The notes: generated from the letters alone by a model not told the origin. DNA of 64,000 nt from Staphylococcus sp. NAM3COL9 (GCF_001431205.1 NZ_LGPC01000014.1:135674-199673); one strand, 5' to 3'; counted from the first letter of the stretch, positions 38,111 through 46,477 are shown. Numbers and translations: made by a program.

Positions 38111-38869
38111 TTAATTAATCGTATTTCCACCATCTAATACAATAGTTTCACCAGTCATGAAATTGGTCGCGTCACTTGCTAAAAACAAAGCAATTGCTGC
38201 TACTTCCTCAGGTTCACCAAATCGTCCTAATGGGATACTAGCTAAAGCATCTTCTCTCGCCTTGCCTACCCATGCTTTATCAGACAATTCTGTTGCAACA
38301 ATTGTTGGCGCAATAGCGTTAACATTAATATTAAATTTTGCCCACTCAAATGCCAAGCTCTTAGTTAAATTAACAATTCCAGCTTTTGTAACTCCATAAG
38401 CCGTATGTTTATCTAATGCTATTAAAGCATTTTGACTTGCCATGTTAATAATTTTTCCACCTTCACCTTGTTGAATAAATTCATTTCCTACTTTTTGAGC
38501 CATTTTGAAAGAGGCAGTTAAATTTAAATCAATTTGCTTTTGCCAAATCTCGCTAGACATTGTTTCCGCTTTATCTAAAAGTGCAATACCTGCAGAATTC
38601 ACCAATATATCAATACGGTCAAAAGTCTGCTTTGTTAAATGAATGGCATTATCAATATCTTGTTCATTTGTTATATCACATTGAATACCTAGAATTTGAT
38701 CACCTTTCAATGCTTTCACACTTTCTTTTATATCCAATACTGCAACTTTAGCCCCTTTTTCTATGTAAAAATCTGAGATTGCTTTACCTATACCACTGTT
38801 ACCCCCAGTAATGATAGCCACCTTATCTGTAATATTAAAATCTTTATCAAATCCTTTATAACCTTGCAT
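38111..38869 (-). CDS. Short-chain dehydrogenase/reductase (GolD/threitol dehydrogenase-like)
   Basis: This 252-residue protein is a classical SDR. The NAD(P)-binding TGGNSGIGKAI is at residues 20-30, NSAG at about 91, the catalytic Ser lies in NMASQNAL, and the Tyr-Lys pair is in YGVTKAG. The aspartate in LDIKES after the second strand favours NAD+. Overall it is closest to polyol dehydrogenases of the GolD/DthD type. The ATG has a GGAGC site. It is monocistronic. Confidence 0.85.
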   Translation of the reverse strand: MQGYKGFDKDFNITDKVAIITGGNSGIGKAISDFYIEKGAKVAVLDIKESVKALKGDQILGIQCDITNEQDIDNAIHLTKQTFDRIDILVNSAGIALLDKAETMSSEIWQKQIDLNLTASFKMAQKVGNEFIQQGEGGKIINMASQNALIALDKHTAYGVTKAGIVNLTKSLAFEWAKFNINVNAIAPTIVATELSDKAWVGKAREDALASIPLGRFGEPEEVAAIALFLASDATNFMTGETIVLDGGNTIN

Positions 38870-39001
38870 AATATCCGCTCCTTTTACTGTAAATTAAGTA
38901 TACTAGTTAAATTAAGCGCTTACAAAGCAATCTACTTATACTTGTCTAAATATTTATTATAATTTATGCTATTAGTTTTTTAAGCTTTAATTTTCAACAC
39001 A

Positions 39002-39032
39002 AAAAAACACCCACCCCATAGGGTGAGTGTTT
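39002..39032 (-). terminator. Cold-shock gene terminator
   Basis: AACACTCACCC and GGGTGGGTGTT (minus strand) pair around a short loop and are followed by seven T residues. Confidence 0.9.
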
Positions 39033-39053
39033 AAGATAATTTAATGTTTTAAA

Positions 39054-39254
39054 TTATGCTTTGTTAACGTTAGCAGCTTGTTTACCACGGTCGCCATCAA
39101 CGATTTCGAATTCAACTGTTTCGCCTTCTTCTAATGATTTGTAACCTTCAGAATTGATAGCTGAGAAATGTACGAATACGTCGTCGTTATTTTCTACTTC
39201 GATGAAACCGAAACCTTTATCTGCATTGAACCATTTTACTGTACCTTTATTCAT
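39054..39254 (-). CDS. cspC: Cold-shock protein (CspA/CspC family)
   Basis: This 66-residue single cold-shock domain binds single-stranded RNA and DNA. RNP1 (KGFGFIEV) and RNP2 (VFVHF) are complete, preceded by KWFNADKG. Its place between the SDR gene and the accessory region matches, from memory, S. aureus cspC, next to nuc. The ATG has a GGAGG site, and a long 5' leader with a TGTGCTAAAGCACA hairpin lies just upstream. Confidence 0.93.
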   Translation of the reverse strand: MNKGTVKWFNADKGFGFIEVENNDDVFVHFSAINSEGYKSLEEGETVEFEIVDGDRGKQAANVNKA

Positions 39255-39626
39255 ATGAAAACCTCCGTGTGCTTTAGCACATATATTTGTAACTTGTTAT
39301 TAAAAAATCCAAAGAGTAAAATTCAATGAATAAGACTACTTTTAAAATTTCCGAATTAAAAATTACTTGAGTACAAATATACTATGGATATAACTTTTTG
39401 TCAACATTTTCTATAAAAGTTTTTGTTTCCATATTTTAACTAAACTATCCGGGGTTTATAAATATTTAAATAAATTAGCTTTTATTACCTTTTTTACAAC
39501 AAATTAACTTTATGTGTAGTACAATTAAATATAATTAGTTATACATCTCCCAAAATGATTAGGCCGATAGGAAGAATTACGAATTAATTGTATAATAAAT
39601 ATAAATCAATTTCCGAGGAGAAATTT
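39255..39626. other. cspC 5' leader and intergenic region
   Basis: The minus-strand leader of cspC has the hairpin TGTGC-TAAA-GCACA immediately before the ribosome site, as expected for cold-regulated leaders. The remaining bases are AT-rich, with no other gene or terminator recognised. Confidence 0.4.
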
Positions 39627-39791
39627 ATGCAAATCATTAATTATAATATCAATCTTGACCATGTCACTTATACTGTTGAAACTGAAAATGGTCATGTATT
39701 CACTCACAGTTTACCGAAAGATACCACTTCAAATAATATATATCGCTATCTAGAAATTTTATCAAACAACGTAGATGGAGCTAACTCATAA
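39627..39791 (+). CDS. Small hypothetical protein
   Basis: This 54-residue protein begins MQIINYNINLDHVTYTVETE after a CGAGGAG site; a longer frame upstream lacks one. It appears soluble and beta-rich in its first half. It ends in TAA immediately followed by the ATG of the next gene, so the two are translationally coupled. No family is recognised. Confidence 0.6.
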   Translation: MQIINYNINLDHVTYTVETENGHVFTHSLPKDTTSNNIYRYLEILSNNVDGANS

Positions 39792-40019
39792 ATGGGAATA
39801 TTAATCACGATTACATTCATAATCAGTTTAATTTTATTGATCATTAGTTTGTTTTCATTTTATGAATTTAATAATGAACGCAAAATTATCAACGAAAAAA
39901 ACTTAGACAATAATCATGAATTAGGTATTCAAAAGCAGTCTAGAAAACTAGTGTTTTTTGGTGCTGTCTTATTTATTTTATCAGTTGCGTTTTTTGTACT
40001 TTCTATAATTTTATTATAA
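39792..40019 (+). CDS. Small two-helix membrane protein
   Basis: This 75-residue protein starts directly at the base after the upstream stop codon. It has two membrane helices (about residues 3-24 and 52-74) joined by a charged loop with NNERKIINEKNLDNNHE. A terminator follows at 40034-40057. The function is unknown; the pairing with the small soluble partner suggests they act together. Confidence 0.65.
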   Translation: MGILITITFIISLILLIISLFSFYEFNNERKIINEKNLDNNHELGIQKQSRKLVFFGAVLFILSVAFFVLSIILL

Positions 40020-40033
40020 AACATGAATTAATA

Positions 40034-40057
40034 ATAAACACTCTAAGTGTTTATTTT
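40034..40057 (+). terminator. Terminator of the two-gene unit
   Basis: ATAAACACT (40034-40042) pairs with AGTGTTTAT (40046-40054), followed by T residues. A second, weaker terminator-like hairpin (AACCAA/TTGGTT plus T-run) lies at 40070-40103. Confidence 0.8.
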
Positions 40058-40165
40058 AAAACGCAGACAAACCAATTGTTATAAAAGCATTTGGTTCTTT
40101 TTTATGAGCAATTTCTTCATAATACGACGTTAATTGCGAATATTTCAATTTTGAAAGGACACATC

Positions 40166-40379
40166 ATGATCAACAAAACCTTGAATTTCACTGGTTTAAT
40201 TTTTATGATCATGCTTTTTTTATACTTTTAAATTACAATAGTTTACTAGAGAAAGTACCTGTGCACTTTGATTTATATAGTAACCCAGATGCTTGGAGTT
40301 ACAAGAAAAATATATTCTTTCTCCAATAGTAACTTTAACTTTATGGATTTTTGTATATCTCCTATTAAGTATTACGTAA
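40166..40379 (+). pseudogene. Frameshifted DUF1648-like membrane protein
   Basis: A GAAAGGA site precedes an ATG at 40166 that opens MINKTLNFTGLIFMIMLFLY, then stops after 21 residues just past a run of seven T. In another frame the sequence continues LLEKVPVHFDLYSNPDAWSY, which is the DUF1648 pattern (P.HF...G.PD). A second frame change leads to PIVTLTLWIFVYLLLSIT and a stop at 40377-40379. Two indels make it a pseudogene; each could also be a sequencing error in a homopolymer. Confidence 0.7.
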
Positions 40380-40434
40380 AATTTAAAAATTTGAGATACA
40401 CGATCCATATAGCAAATACAAAAGTACTTAATTC

Positions 40435-41319
40435 TTAAAATGATATATCAATTTCTTCTACATAAACAGCATTGCCAGTTATTTCGATTTCATTATTTTC
40501 TGCAACACCCACCATCACTTGTCCATCCCTATTCATTTCTTGTCCTTGCTCAACAATAAGATTGATCGGTGTATGAGTCTCTTTTTTTATATACTTAGCA
40601 AAATACGCACCCATGACACCTGACGCTGTGCCAGTAACCGGATCTTCTACTGTTCCAGAAAAAGCAGAAGAAAAATGACGTCCATGCATATCCGCTTCTT
40701 CATAATAACTTTCAAGACAAAATGGATGTACAGATGCGTTTGGTATTTCATTTAAAATTGAAGAAAACGCCTTATTATTTGGTTTCATTTCATTGAAAGT
40801 AGCAAGTGACTTTATAGGTATTAAAAGTGTCCATGCCCCTGTGCTCCCATATAATAAGGGTAATTCATCATCAATATCGACTTCTTCAATGCCAATTGCT
40901 TTTGCTAAATCATATCTGGATCCTTCAAATTTTTTAAATTGTGGTAATGTTTGTTTCATTGTTATATGTATTTCATTTTGCTCATTCTCCATAATACGTA
41001 TCGGTAAGACCCCTGCTTTCGTTTCGATAGTTAATTCTATTTTATTTTCTAAACATCCGTTTGTCCTTAATGCATAAATTGTTGCCATTGTTGCGTGGCC
41101 ACAGAGTTCCATTTCTTGTTTCGGTGAAAAATAACGCATTCTAAGGTCTGCATTATCAGATGCTATTAGAAAAGCTGTTTCATTAAACCCTACTTTAAAA
41201 GCAATGTCCTGCATCTCCGTTTCTGTTAGGCCATCTCTATTTATAACAACACCAGCTGGGTTACCTTTATTGGGTTTTTTACTAAAAGCATCATAATGAT
41301 ACACTTTTACTGATTTCAT
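40435..41319 (-). CDS. PhzF-family isomerase-like protein
   Basis: This 294-residue protein belongs to the PhzF/YfhB family of isomerases. It starts KVYHYDAFSKKPNKGNPAGVV with the family's F....GNPAGV motif, followed by VGFNETAF, MRYFSPKQEMELCGHATMAT, and SGTVEDPVTGTASGVMGAY. The catalytic Glu is in FNETAF. Phenazine genes are absent, so the natural substrate is unknown. The ATG has a GGAGG site. Confidence 0.88.
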   Translation of the reverse strand: MKSVKVYHYDAFSKKPNKGNPAGVVINRDGLTETEMQDIAFKVGFNETAFLIASDNADLRMRYFSPKQEMELCGHATMATIYALRTNGCLENKIELTIETKAGVLPIRIMENEQNEIHITMKQTLPQFKKFEGSRYDLAKAIGIEEVDIDDELPLLYGSTGAWTLLIPIKSLATFNEMKPNNKAFSSILNEIPNASVHPFCLESYYEEADMHGRHFSSAFSGTVEDPVTGTASGVMGAYFAKYIKKETHTPINLIVEQGQEMNRDGQVMVGVAENNEIEITGNAVYVEEIDISF

Positions 41320-41469
41320 CTATAATCCTCCATTTTCTATAACTTAATAGTTTTATTAAACTACATACTGCATAAATTATACGATTAGACAAAAAAACAT
41401 ATAACACTTATTCATTGTTTGTATAAACGTATCATTCATCCAAAAAACTGGAAACTAGAAAATGAAAAA

Positions 41470-41500
41470 AACGCTAAGTTATCTATGGCTACCTAGCGTT
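41470..41500 (-). terminator. Terminator of the small gene at 41590
   Basis: AACGCTA (41470-41476) pairs with TAGCGTT (41494-41500). On the minus strand it is followed by seven T residues. The partner gene lies upstream at 41590-41781. Confidence 0.75.
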
Positions 41501-41589
41501 TAACTTTATACCTGTTTAATATTCTATATTCATATTGCTTAAAGCAATGTATTTATAATCATTGTTTGATATTAACAGCATTTACCATA

Positions 41590-41781
41590 TTAAAAGAATG
41601 GAATTGTTTTACTCGCTTTCATAATATCTTTTGTAAAAAAGAATTGTTTACCTTCTCCAGTATATGCAGGTTTCAATACCATATTGGCTTTAGCGCTATA
41701 TAACCATTCAGGATTAATGCCAGAATTTAGTATTTCTTGGAATTCTTGAAAGTCTTTTTTCCAATTTAAATTTGGCTCCAT
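41590..41781 (-). CDS. Small hypothetical protein with a decayed copy nearby
   Basis: This 63-residue protein begins MEPNLNWKKDFQEFQEILNS; I choose this ATG because the GTG upstream lies within its GGGGTGA site. It is soluble, with an NPEWLYSAKANMVLKPAYTG core and a basic C-terminus ending TIPFF. A clear frameshifted paralogue lies at about 45118-45290, also on the minus strand, so the gene was once duplicated. The family is not known to me. Confidence 0.7.
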   Translation of the reverse strand: MEPNLNWKKDFQEFQEILNSGINPEWLYSAKANMVLKPAYTGEGKQFFFTKDIMKASKTIPFF

Positions 41782-41986
41782 ATTTATCACCCCAAAGATA
41801 TAATAGAACTCTTGTTCTTATTTGTAAACAAAAAAGAAGCAACTGTCACAACAGTAAACTTCTCACATTTAACACTTAGATTACAATAACATAAATAAAA
41901 CCACAGTTTCATACGTGAACACGTGAAGCCGAGTCAAACTTGTTTACTTAATTATTTAACTTCTTATTGATCTCTTAAAATAGATT

Positions 41987-42169
41987 CTATTTAACCTCTT
42001 TATTATGTCTATTTTCAAACAAGAAAGAAATAAAGCTTCCAAAAAAGCCTAATAATGACATCATCACACTACCAAGCAATTGTTCTTTTCCTGTTGCTAT
42101 AAACATTAATAAGAAGATTAAAATCCCAATCAAAAGACTCATCCCAAGAGCCTTAACATATAACAACAT
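41987..42169 (-). CDS. Small membrane protein, unknown
   Basis: This 60-residue protein begins MLLYVKALGMSLLIGILIFL after a GAGGGAT site and has two hydrophobic helices (about 6-26 and 32-50), ending in a charged tail NRHNKEVK. No family is recognised. Confidence 0.6.
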   Translation of the reverse strand: MLLYVKALGMSLLIGILIFLLMFIATGKEQLLGSVMMSLLGFFGSFISFLFENRHNKEVK

Positions 42170-42264
42170 TTATAATCCCTCACTAAATACCCAAAATAAC
42201 ACACTAAACTATTCTATTATTTATATTTATTATCGTAAACCGTATTTTCACGCTTTTTAGATAT

Positions 42265-42298
42265 AAAAATAAGGCTAACGCAATGCTGCGCCCGCCTT
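42265..42298 (-). terminator. Terminator of the gene at 42349
   Basis: AAGGC (42271-42275) pairs with GCCTT (42294-42298), with a T-rich stretch after it on the minus strand. It lies about 50 bases past the stop codon of the minus-strand gene. Confidence 0.6.
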
Positions 42299-42348
42299 AA
42301 ATTATAATCTATTAACTATTTATTAATTAAATAAAAATGAGTGATTGA

Positions 42349-42564
42349 TTAAGTGCCATGTGCATCGTCAATCTTTATAGAAGTAATCTTTCCTACATTT
42401 ACATAGCGATCGCAATCTTTTAGATAAAAGTAATTATATCTATGAATGCCTTTTTCAAATCTTTTAAGTGCCAATGCCTTATCAATTTTCCATATATTTT
42501 CCACATACTCACGATAAACATTGCCATCGCTACATTCTATTATGAATACATACACTTCACTCAT
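42349..42564 (-). CDS. Small hypothetical protein
   Basis: This 71-residue protein begins MSEVYVFIIECSDGNVYREY after a GGGTGATC site. It is soluble with two cysteines (in ECSDG and KDCDRY) and may be a small beta-alpha domain. No motif is recognised. Its neighbours are the CHAP hydrolase upstream and small membrane proteins downstream. Confidence 0.6.
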   Translation of the reverse strand: MSEVYVFIIECSDGNVYREYVENIWKIDKALALKRFEKGIHRYNYFYLKDCDRYVNVGKITSIKIDDAHGT

Positions 42565-42734
42565 GTGTGATCACCCTAATTAATATTTTATGATTCTTCA
42601 TACGTTAATTCTATTATCCACCTAATGAGTTATGGTTGCAACACAATGTGAAGTAATTTATAGATCAAACACTTTTCCGAAGTTCTTATTAATCATTTCA
42701 ATGACTAACAAACACACATTAATCATGAAGTGAT

Positions 42735-43268
42735 TTATTGAGCATGATGAGGTCGTATAAACCACATTTCAGTTTCATAATCATGTACGACTCTATGAGC
42801 TACTTCTGTTTTTTCAGCGCCGCCACCATCCCAATTTTGATCTAATGATTCAAATTTATCACTAGCACCGTTATAATTACCTTCTGTTACGATTGCTGTG
42901 TGACCTGCACCATTGCCAAATTCATCATTGAATACAACGATGTCTCCAGCTTGTGCTTGAAAGCCTTCATAATTCTTATAGACTGCTGCTTCACCTTCAA
43001 AGTTATTTTTTGTTGGAATTTCTTTTGCATAGTCACCTTCTAATCCGTGGCCATACAAATAGTCCCATTGCTCGTTCACTAAATCAAAACATTGCCAACC
43101 ATATTCATCATCATAATCCCACCCCTTACCTTCTAACATGTTCATATGCGTTATAGCTTCCTCTTGAGTTGCAGTCGTCGCGGCAGAAACAGTGTTCAAA
43201 TGTGTAAATACTATTATACTTAAAACGCCTATAATAAAATATGTAAAAATTTGTATGTAATGTTTAAT
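42735..43268 (-). CDS. Secreted CHAP-domain hydrolase with unusual start
   Basis: The C-terminal 130 residues are a CHAP (cysteine/histidine amidohydrolase) domain that cleaves peptidoglycan cross-bridges. The catalytic Cys is in [13 protein letters not shown], and His in [10 protein letters not shown], with an Asn in SLDQNWDG. A signal peptide ([19 protein letters not shown] then a VSAA cleavage site) is encoded upstream of the first standard start codon (TTG at 43199). An AAGGGA site lies 9 bases before an ATT codon at 43266-43268, so I extend the gene to that codon. Confidence 0.75.
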   Translation of the reverse strand: MKHYIQIFTYFIIGVLSIIVFTHLNTVSAATTATQEEAITHMNMLEGKGWDYDDEYGWQCFDLVNEQWDYLYGHGLEGDYAKEIPTKNNFEGEAAVYKNYEGFQAQAGDIVVFNDEFGNGAGHTAIVTEGNYNGASDKFESLDQNWDGGGAEKTEVAHRVVHDYETEMWFIRPHHAQ

Positions 43269-44091
43269 TATAAATCGTCCCTTCTAATTATTATTTTACT
43301 GATTAATCTATACAAGAATCATTGTTGTTGACTTGTAAGTTAAATTGTAAAATAATTCAATCTTAGAATAATTTATCATATAATTTTTAATTTACCATTA
43401 CACTAATATTAATTCCATTTTAATTTTTTTGTTAATCTGTAATATTCCAATTAATTTAATTATGAAGTTATCTAGATAATCAAATACAAACGCCTGAATT
43501 AAGATGTCTCAGAGTATCGATAAAGCATCCGACTTTGTCAGCATTTTTTGTGTACTTTTAACGACTACAGAGTCATCCTGTAACCTTCGGATAGTGTTTT
43601 CCCGACTCAATTCGGCTCAAATCATTGCACTTTCTGTAACAATTAAAAGTAATTCATAGTAATTTTTTTAGCTTTAATTATCGCTTTTTTCCATATTAAT
43701 TCTAAAATTTTCAATTTCTTTAATACTGGTATATAAGAATAAAATACTATAATAGATTAATATAATGACCATACAACTCGTTTAATCGCAATAACGAACA
43801 CCTACAGTTGAGGTTTATACATTAAAAAATGAACCTATTGCCCAAGAAAAATAGAAACTTGTGAAAAGTACACTAAAGAACGTGGTTACACTGTATACTT
43901 AATAGAGATACTAGAATTTAGAACGATCAGCCGTCAATTATTATTCTAATAATAAATTAGACCCAGATACTGAGTTATCCAACAATAATTCAGTTCCTTA
44001 TAAAACAAATGAATCATTCATCAGGTATTTAATTCACCCTATTATTGTTAGAATTATGTAGAGCGTTGTTTCTTAAAAGAGGAGAATATTT
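43269..44091. other. Non-coding stretch with a possible recombinase remnant
   Basis: These 823 bases have no intact gene. About 43810-43962 on the plus strand reads, across one frame change, NEPIAQE then IETCEKYTKERGYTVY, weakly like a serine recombinase N-terminus. The region 43500-43700 has no pattern I can name. The promoter for the gene at 44092 lies at the right end. Confidence 0.4.
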
Positions 44092-44403
44092 ATGAATTTA
44101 AACGAATTTCAAGAACATATAGAAGATAAATTACCAGCGTTAGATAGTTTTTACGACAGAGCTATCAACTTTCAATTAGAAAAGGATAAAAGACGCCCAC
44201 CTAAAAAACGTTGGTCAGAGGCAAAAATAGAGAGAGCAGCAAATGCAATGTACAAGGATTTGATGAAAGGTATATATGAAAAAATTAAATCTTTAGTTGA
44301 AGAAAGAGAAAAGAAACCAAATGATGTATGGATTGATTATTTGGAAAAGTATGAGCTATACGAACAAATAAACGAATCATTATACGAAATCGAATTTGAT
44401 TAA
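44092..44403 (+). CDS. Hypothetical helical protein
   Basis: This 103-residue protein begins MNLNEFQEHIEDKLPALDSF after an AAGAGGAG site. It is soluble, highly charged, and predicted all-helical from composition. A KDKRRPPKKRW stretch in the middle is strongly basic and could touch nucleic acid. I recognise no family. A perfect terminator follows at 44445-44475. Confidence 0.65.
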   Translation: MNLNEFQEHIEDKLPALDSFYDRAINFQLEKDKRRPPKKRWSEAKIERAANAMYKDLMKGIYEKIKSLVEEREKKPNDVWIDYLEKYELYEQINESLYEIEFD

Positions 44404-44444
44404 ATAGCTTCAAGGCTGCGACATTTCTAAATCAGCACAAATAA

Positions 44445-44475
44445 AAAAGGCTTAGCCATCATGGCTAAGCCTTTT
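44445..44475. terminator. Strong terminator after the 44092 gene
   Basis: AAAAGGCTTAGCCAT (44445-44459) pairs perfectly with ATGGCTAAGCCTTTT (44461-44475) around a short loop. Confidence 0.9.
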
Positions 44476-44639
44476 AATATAGCGTCTAAGGGAGTTGCTT
44501 ACACCTTTTAGAAACTGCTATAGGTGATGCTATATCAATGCTTACCTAGTATTGCTAATTGAGTGTAAAATGTAAAAATTACAATACAGCGTAATCCGAT
44601 GCGCTTTGTACGTATTTTCATACTCATGTTAGATAACTA

Positions 44640-44861
44640 TTAAAAAGTGACATTGCCTTCAAATTTAAGTACAGTTTCTATTTTAACAACATGATCCAAA
44701 TTAATTACTTTGTTTTTTGGTTTTGTCACAAACAATAAATTTTCGGATGATTTATCAACATCAATTTCTTTAGCACGTTCTAATTTACCAGTTACTAATA
44801 ATAAATCTATACTTACAACGTTTTCTTCTTTCAATAAATCAGTCACTATATTTATATTCAT
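44640..44861 (-). CDS. Small hypothetical protein
   Basis: This 73-residue protein begins MNINIVTDLLKEENVVSIDL after an AAAGGAG site; the longer upstream frame covers the promoter (a TATAAT within TTTTGATGTATAATG near 44893). It is soluble and beta-rich, with a Lys-rich FVTKPKNKVINLDHVVKI region. It has no recognised motif. The same promoter-proximal sequence precedes the TM2 gene at 27683-27889. Confidence 0.6.
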   Translation of the reverse strand: MNINIVTDLLKEENVVSIDLLLVTGKLERAKEIDVDKSSENLLFVTKPKNKVINLDHVVKIETVLKFEGNVTF

Positions 44862-45117
44862 TTTATAAATCTCCTTTTCTTCGTTACTCTCATTATACAT
44901 CAAAATGTAATTTTTTACTTGATAATCAAATTTTACTATTAATTATATAATTAAATTATTATATAATAGTATGATTATCAGTAATTTGACATTTTCAGTT
45001 CATCCTCTGTGTAGAATCGTATTCTATAATTTTCTAGAAAATACATTTGCAGCGTAATCAAGGAGACCTAATTGCAACATAATTTAAAAATACGCCACTA
45101 CATCTATTGCGTCTTAG

Positions 45118-45290
45118 TTAATAATAATTTTAATCACCCGATTAAATGGAATGATTTCACTTGCTTTAGTTACATCTTTAGTAAAAAACATTGGTCTTCT
45201 CCTTTATAATTCGGGTTTAAAATCATATTATTTTTACATTATATAGCCATTCTGTATTAATGTCTGAATTTAAAATCCTTAAAAATATTT
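45118..45290 (-). pseudogene. Frameshifted paralogue of the gene at 41590-41781
   Basis: On the minus strand three frame segments together match the intact protein in order: ILNSDINTEWLYNVK (intact ILNSGINPEWLYSAK), NMILNPNYKGED (intact NMVLKPAYTGEG), and FFTKDVTKASEIIPF (intact FFTKDIMKASKTIPF). Two indels break the frame. The N-terminal start region is lost. Confidence 0.85.
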
Positions 45291-45421
45291 ATCTCAATCT
45301 TAAATTCATTTCATATAATCATCACATGAATGCAATAGGTCGCTTGTTCTTATATATAGTTGTAAATAATATGCAAGTATCGTGCGAGAAAAATTTCTAG
45401 AGGCTTTTCACTAGATAACAT

Positions 45422-45548
45422 AAAAAAAGCCACCCCTAAGGATGGCTATATCTGAGAGTATGTCTGAATGGACACCCTAAGGCGTGCATTAGACCCACTC
45501 TATCTATAAGACACCCTAAGATGTCCATCAACAATAATACAATAGCTC
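45422..45548 (-). ncRNA. Candidate small RNA with three UUAG-loop hairpins
   Basis: On the minus strand, three hairpins follow each other, all capped by UUAG: GACATC-UUAG-GGUGUC (45510-45525), ACGCC-UUAG-GGUGU (45472-45485), and GCCAUCC-UUAG-GGGUGGC (45429-45446). The last is followed by seven T residues and forms a textbook terminator. A TTGACA (45579-45584) with a weak TACTTT -10 would start the RNA near 45548. No ORF with a ribosome site is present. Confidence 0.6.
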
Positions 45549-45589
45549 ACAATAAAAGTAAATATTTAAATATATTTATGTCAATTAAA

Positions 45590-45816
45590 AATAGGGCAAG
45601 GGGGATCAAACGTTCGTAAGCTTATCCATGAATTAAGGCACAGACATGCATCGACCCTTGTAATTCTTGATGCTAGACCTATGGGATAATAGCGTAACGA
45701 TTAGGCCATTATCTACGGAAGAAGTAACTGCTCGGTAAGGGCCATCTGTACCCTATTACGCTAAATAAATAATAGAATATCTATAATCACCGTCCAACAG
45801 TTGGACGGTGATTTTT
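45590..45816 (+). ncRNA. Candidate structured RNA ending in a strong terminator
   Basis: A plus-strand segment has a CAAGGG/CCCTTG pair (45597-45602 with 45655-45660), a TAGCGTAA/TTACGCTA pair (about 45690 with 45765), and paired GGCCAT motifs inside. It ends in ATCACCGTCC.../GGACGGTGAT plus five T residues (45786-45816). There is no plus-strand ORF, and the terminator points away from the minus-strand DinB gene. The start is approximate. Confidence 0.45.
45786..45816 (+). terminator. Plus-strand terminator without a protein gene
   Basis: ATCACCGTCCAAC pairs with GTTGGACGGTGAT around its centre, followed by TTTTT on the plus strand only. It overlaps the DinB stop codon, so it may also affect the end of that transcript. 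Confidence 0.8.
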
Positions 45817-46285
45817 AATCTAATTTATTAACCATAGATTTTAACAATACAATTTGACCAAAATGTCGATTAGTGTGAATAATAGCAAAATGGATAGATT
45901 CATTAAAATTTTCCATAACGATGTCTACATCTTTAAGGACAATTGGTTCATTTCTATCTTTCTTTAATTGTTTTTCTAAAACATTAAATATTCTATCAAG
46001 TTGTTCATTTAACAATAATTTTAATTCATCGAAAGAGGGTTCATTTCCATCAAAATTTATTGGTGATGTCCCCCACAGAAAATATTTTGCAGCAGTTTGC
46101 TCTAAAACCTTTTCTCCATTAATAGTTTCAAATACTAAAAAATCATTTAGCAAGATTAAGTGACCTAATTGCCATTTGATATTATTATTAACCATGGCAG
46201 GTTGAAATGAAGCTTTCTCCTCATCAATATCTTTTATATGCTTATTTAATAAATTATACGTAGCTTGAAATTGTTCTTTAATCAT
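45815..46285 (-). CDS. DinB-family metalloprotein
   Basis: I use the ATG of MIKEQFQATYNLLNKHI, preceded by a GAGGGGT site; the GTG upstream is part of that site. The 156-residue protein is a four-helix DinB fold. Candidate metal ligands are His42 (in WQLGHLILLND), His137 and His141 (IIHTNRHFGQI). DinB-fold proteins include bacillithiol transferases. This one's thiol or substrate is not known. Confidence 0.85.
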   Translation of the reverse strand: MIKEQFQATYNLLNKHIKDIDEEKASFQPAMVNNNIKWQLGHLILLNDFLVFETINGEKVLEQTAAKYFLWGTSPINFDGNEPSFDELKLLLNEQLDRIFNVLEKQLKKDRNEPIVLKDVDIVMENFNESIHFAIIHTNRHFGQIVLLKSMVNKLD

Positions 46286-46450
46286 TTTATAACCCCTCAC
46301 TTAAATTATTAATTGGACGCACTATAAACATCTTAGCATTAACACAATAGCATTTATTTTTATTTATTTCAAAATACCAATTATGTGCTAATTTCAATTT
46401 TATAACTTTGATTTTTTTTTTGTGACCCATCTGTAGCAGTAAAAATAAAA

Positions 46451-46477
46451 AGCCCTTAACCACTAGGGTTAAAGGCT
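46451..46477 (-). terminator. tmRNA terminator
   Basis: AGCCcTTAACC pairs with GGTTAAaGGCT, followed on the minus strand by a T-rich tail. It lies a few bases past the tmRNA 3' end. Confidence 0.9.

Larger units (their letters stand above)
44862..45814. other. Non-coding accessory region with a pseudogene and two RNA candidates
   Basis: These 953 bases hold a frameshifted copy of the gene at 41590 (45118-45290), a minus-strand RNA candidate with three UUAG-loop hairpins (45422-45548), and a plus-strand structured element (45590-45816). I see no intact gene. Confidence 0.6.

Noticed and set aside
39627..46285. Intact pathogenicity island or prophage
   Set aside because: No integrase, terminase, helicase or flanking direct repeat of the ssrA attachment core was found.
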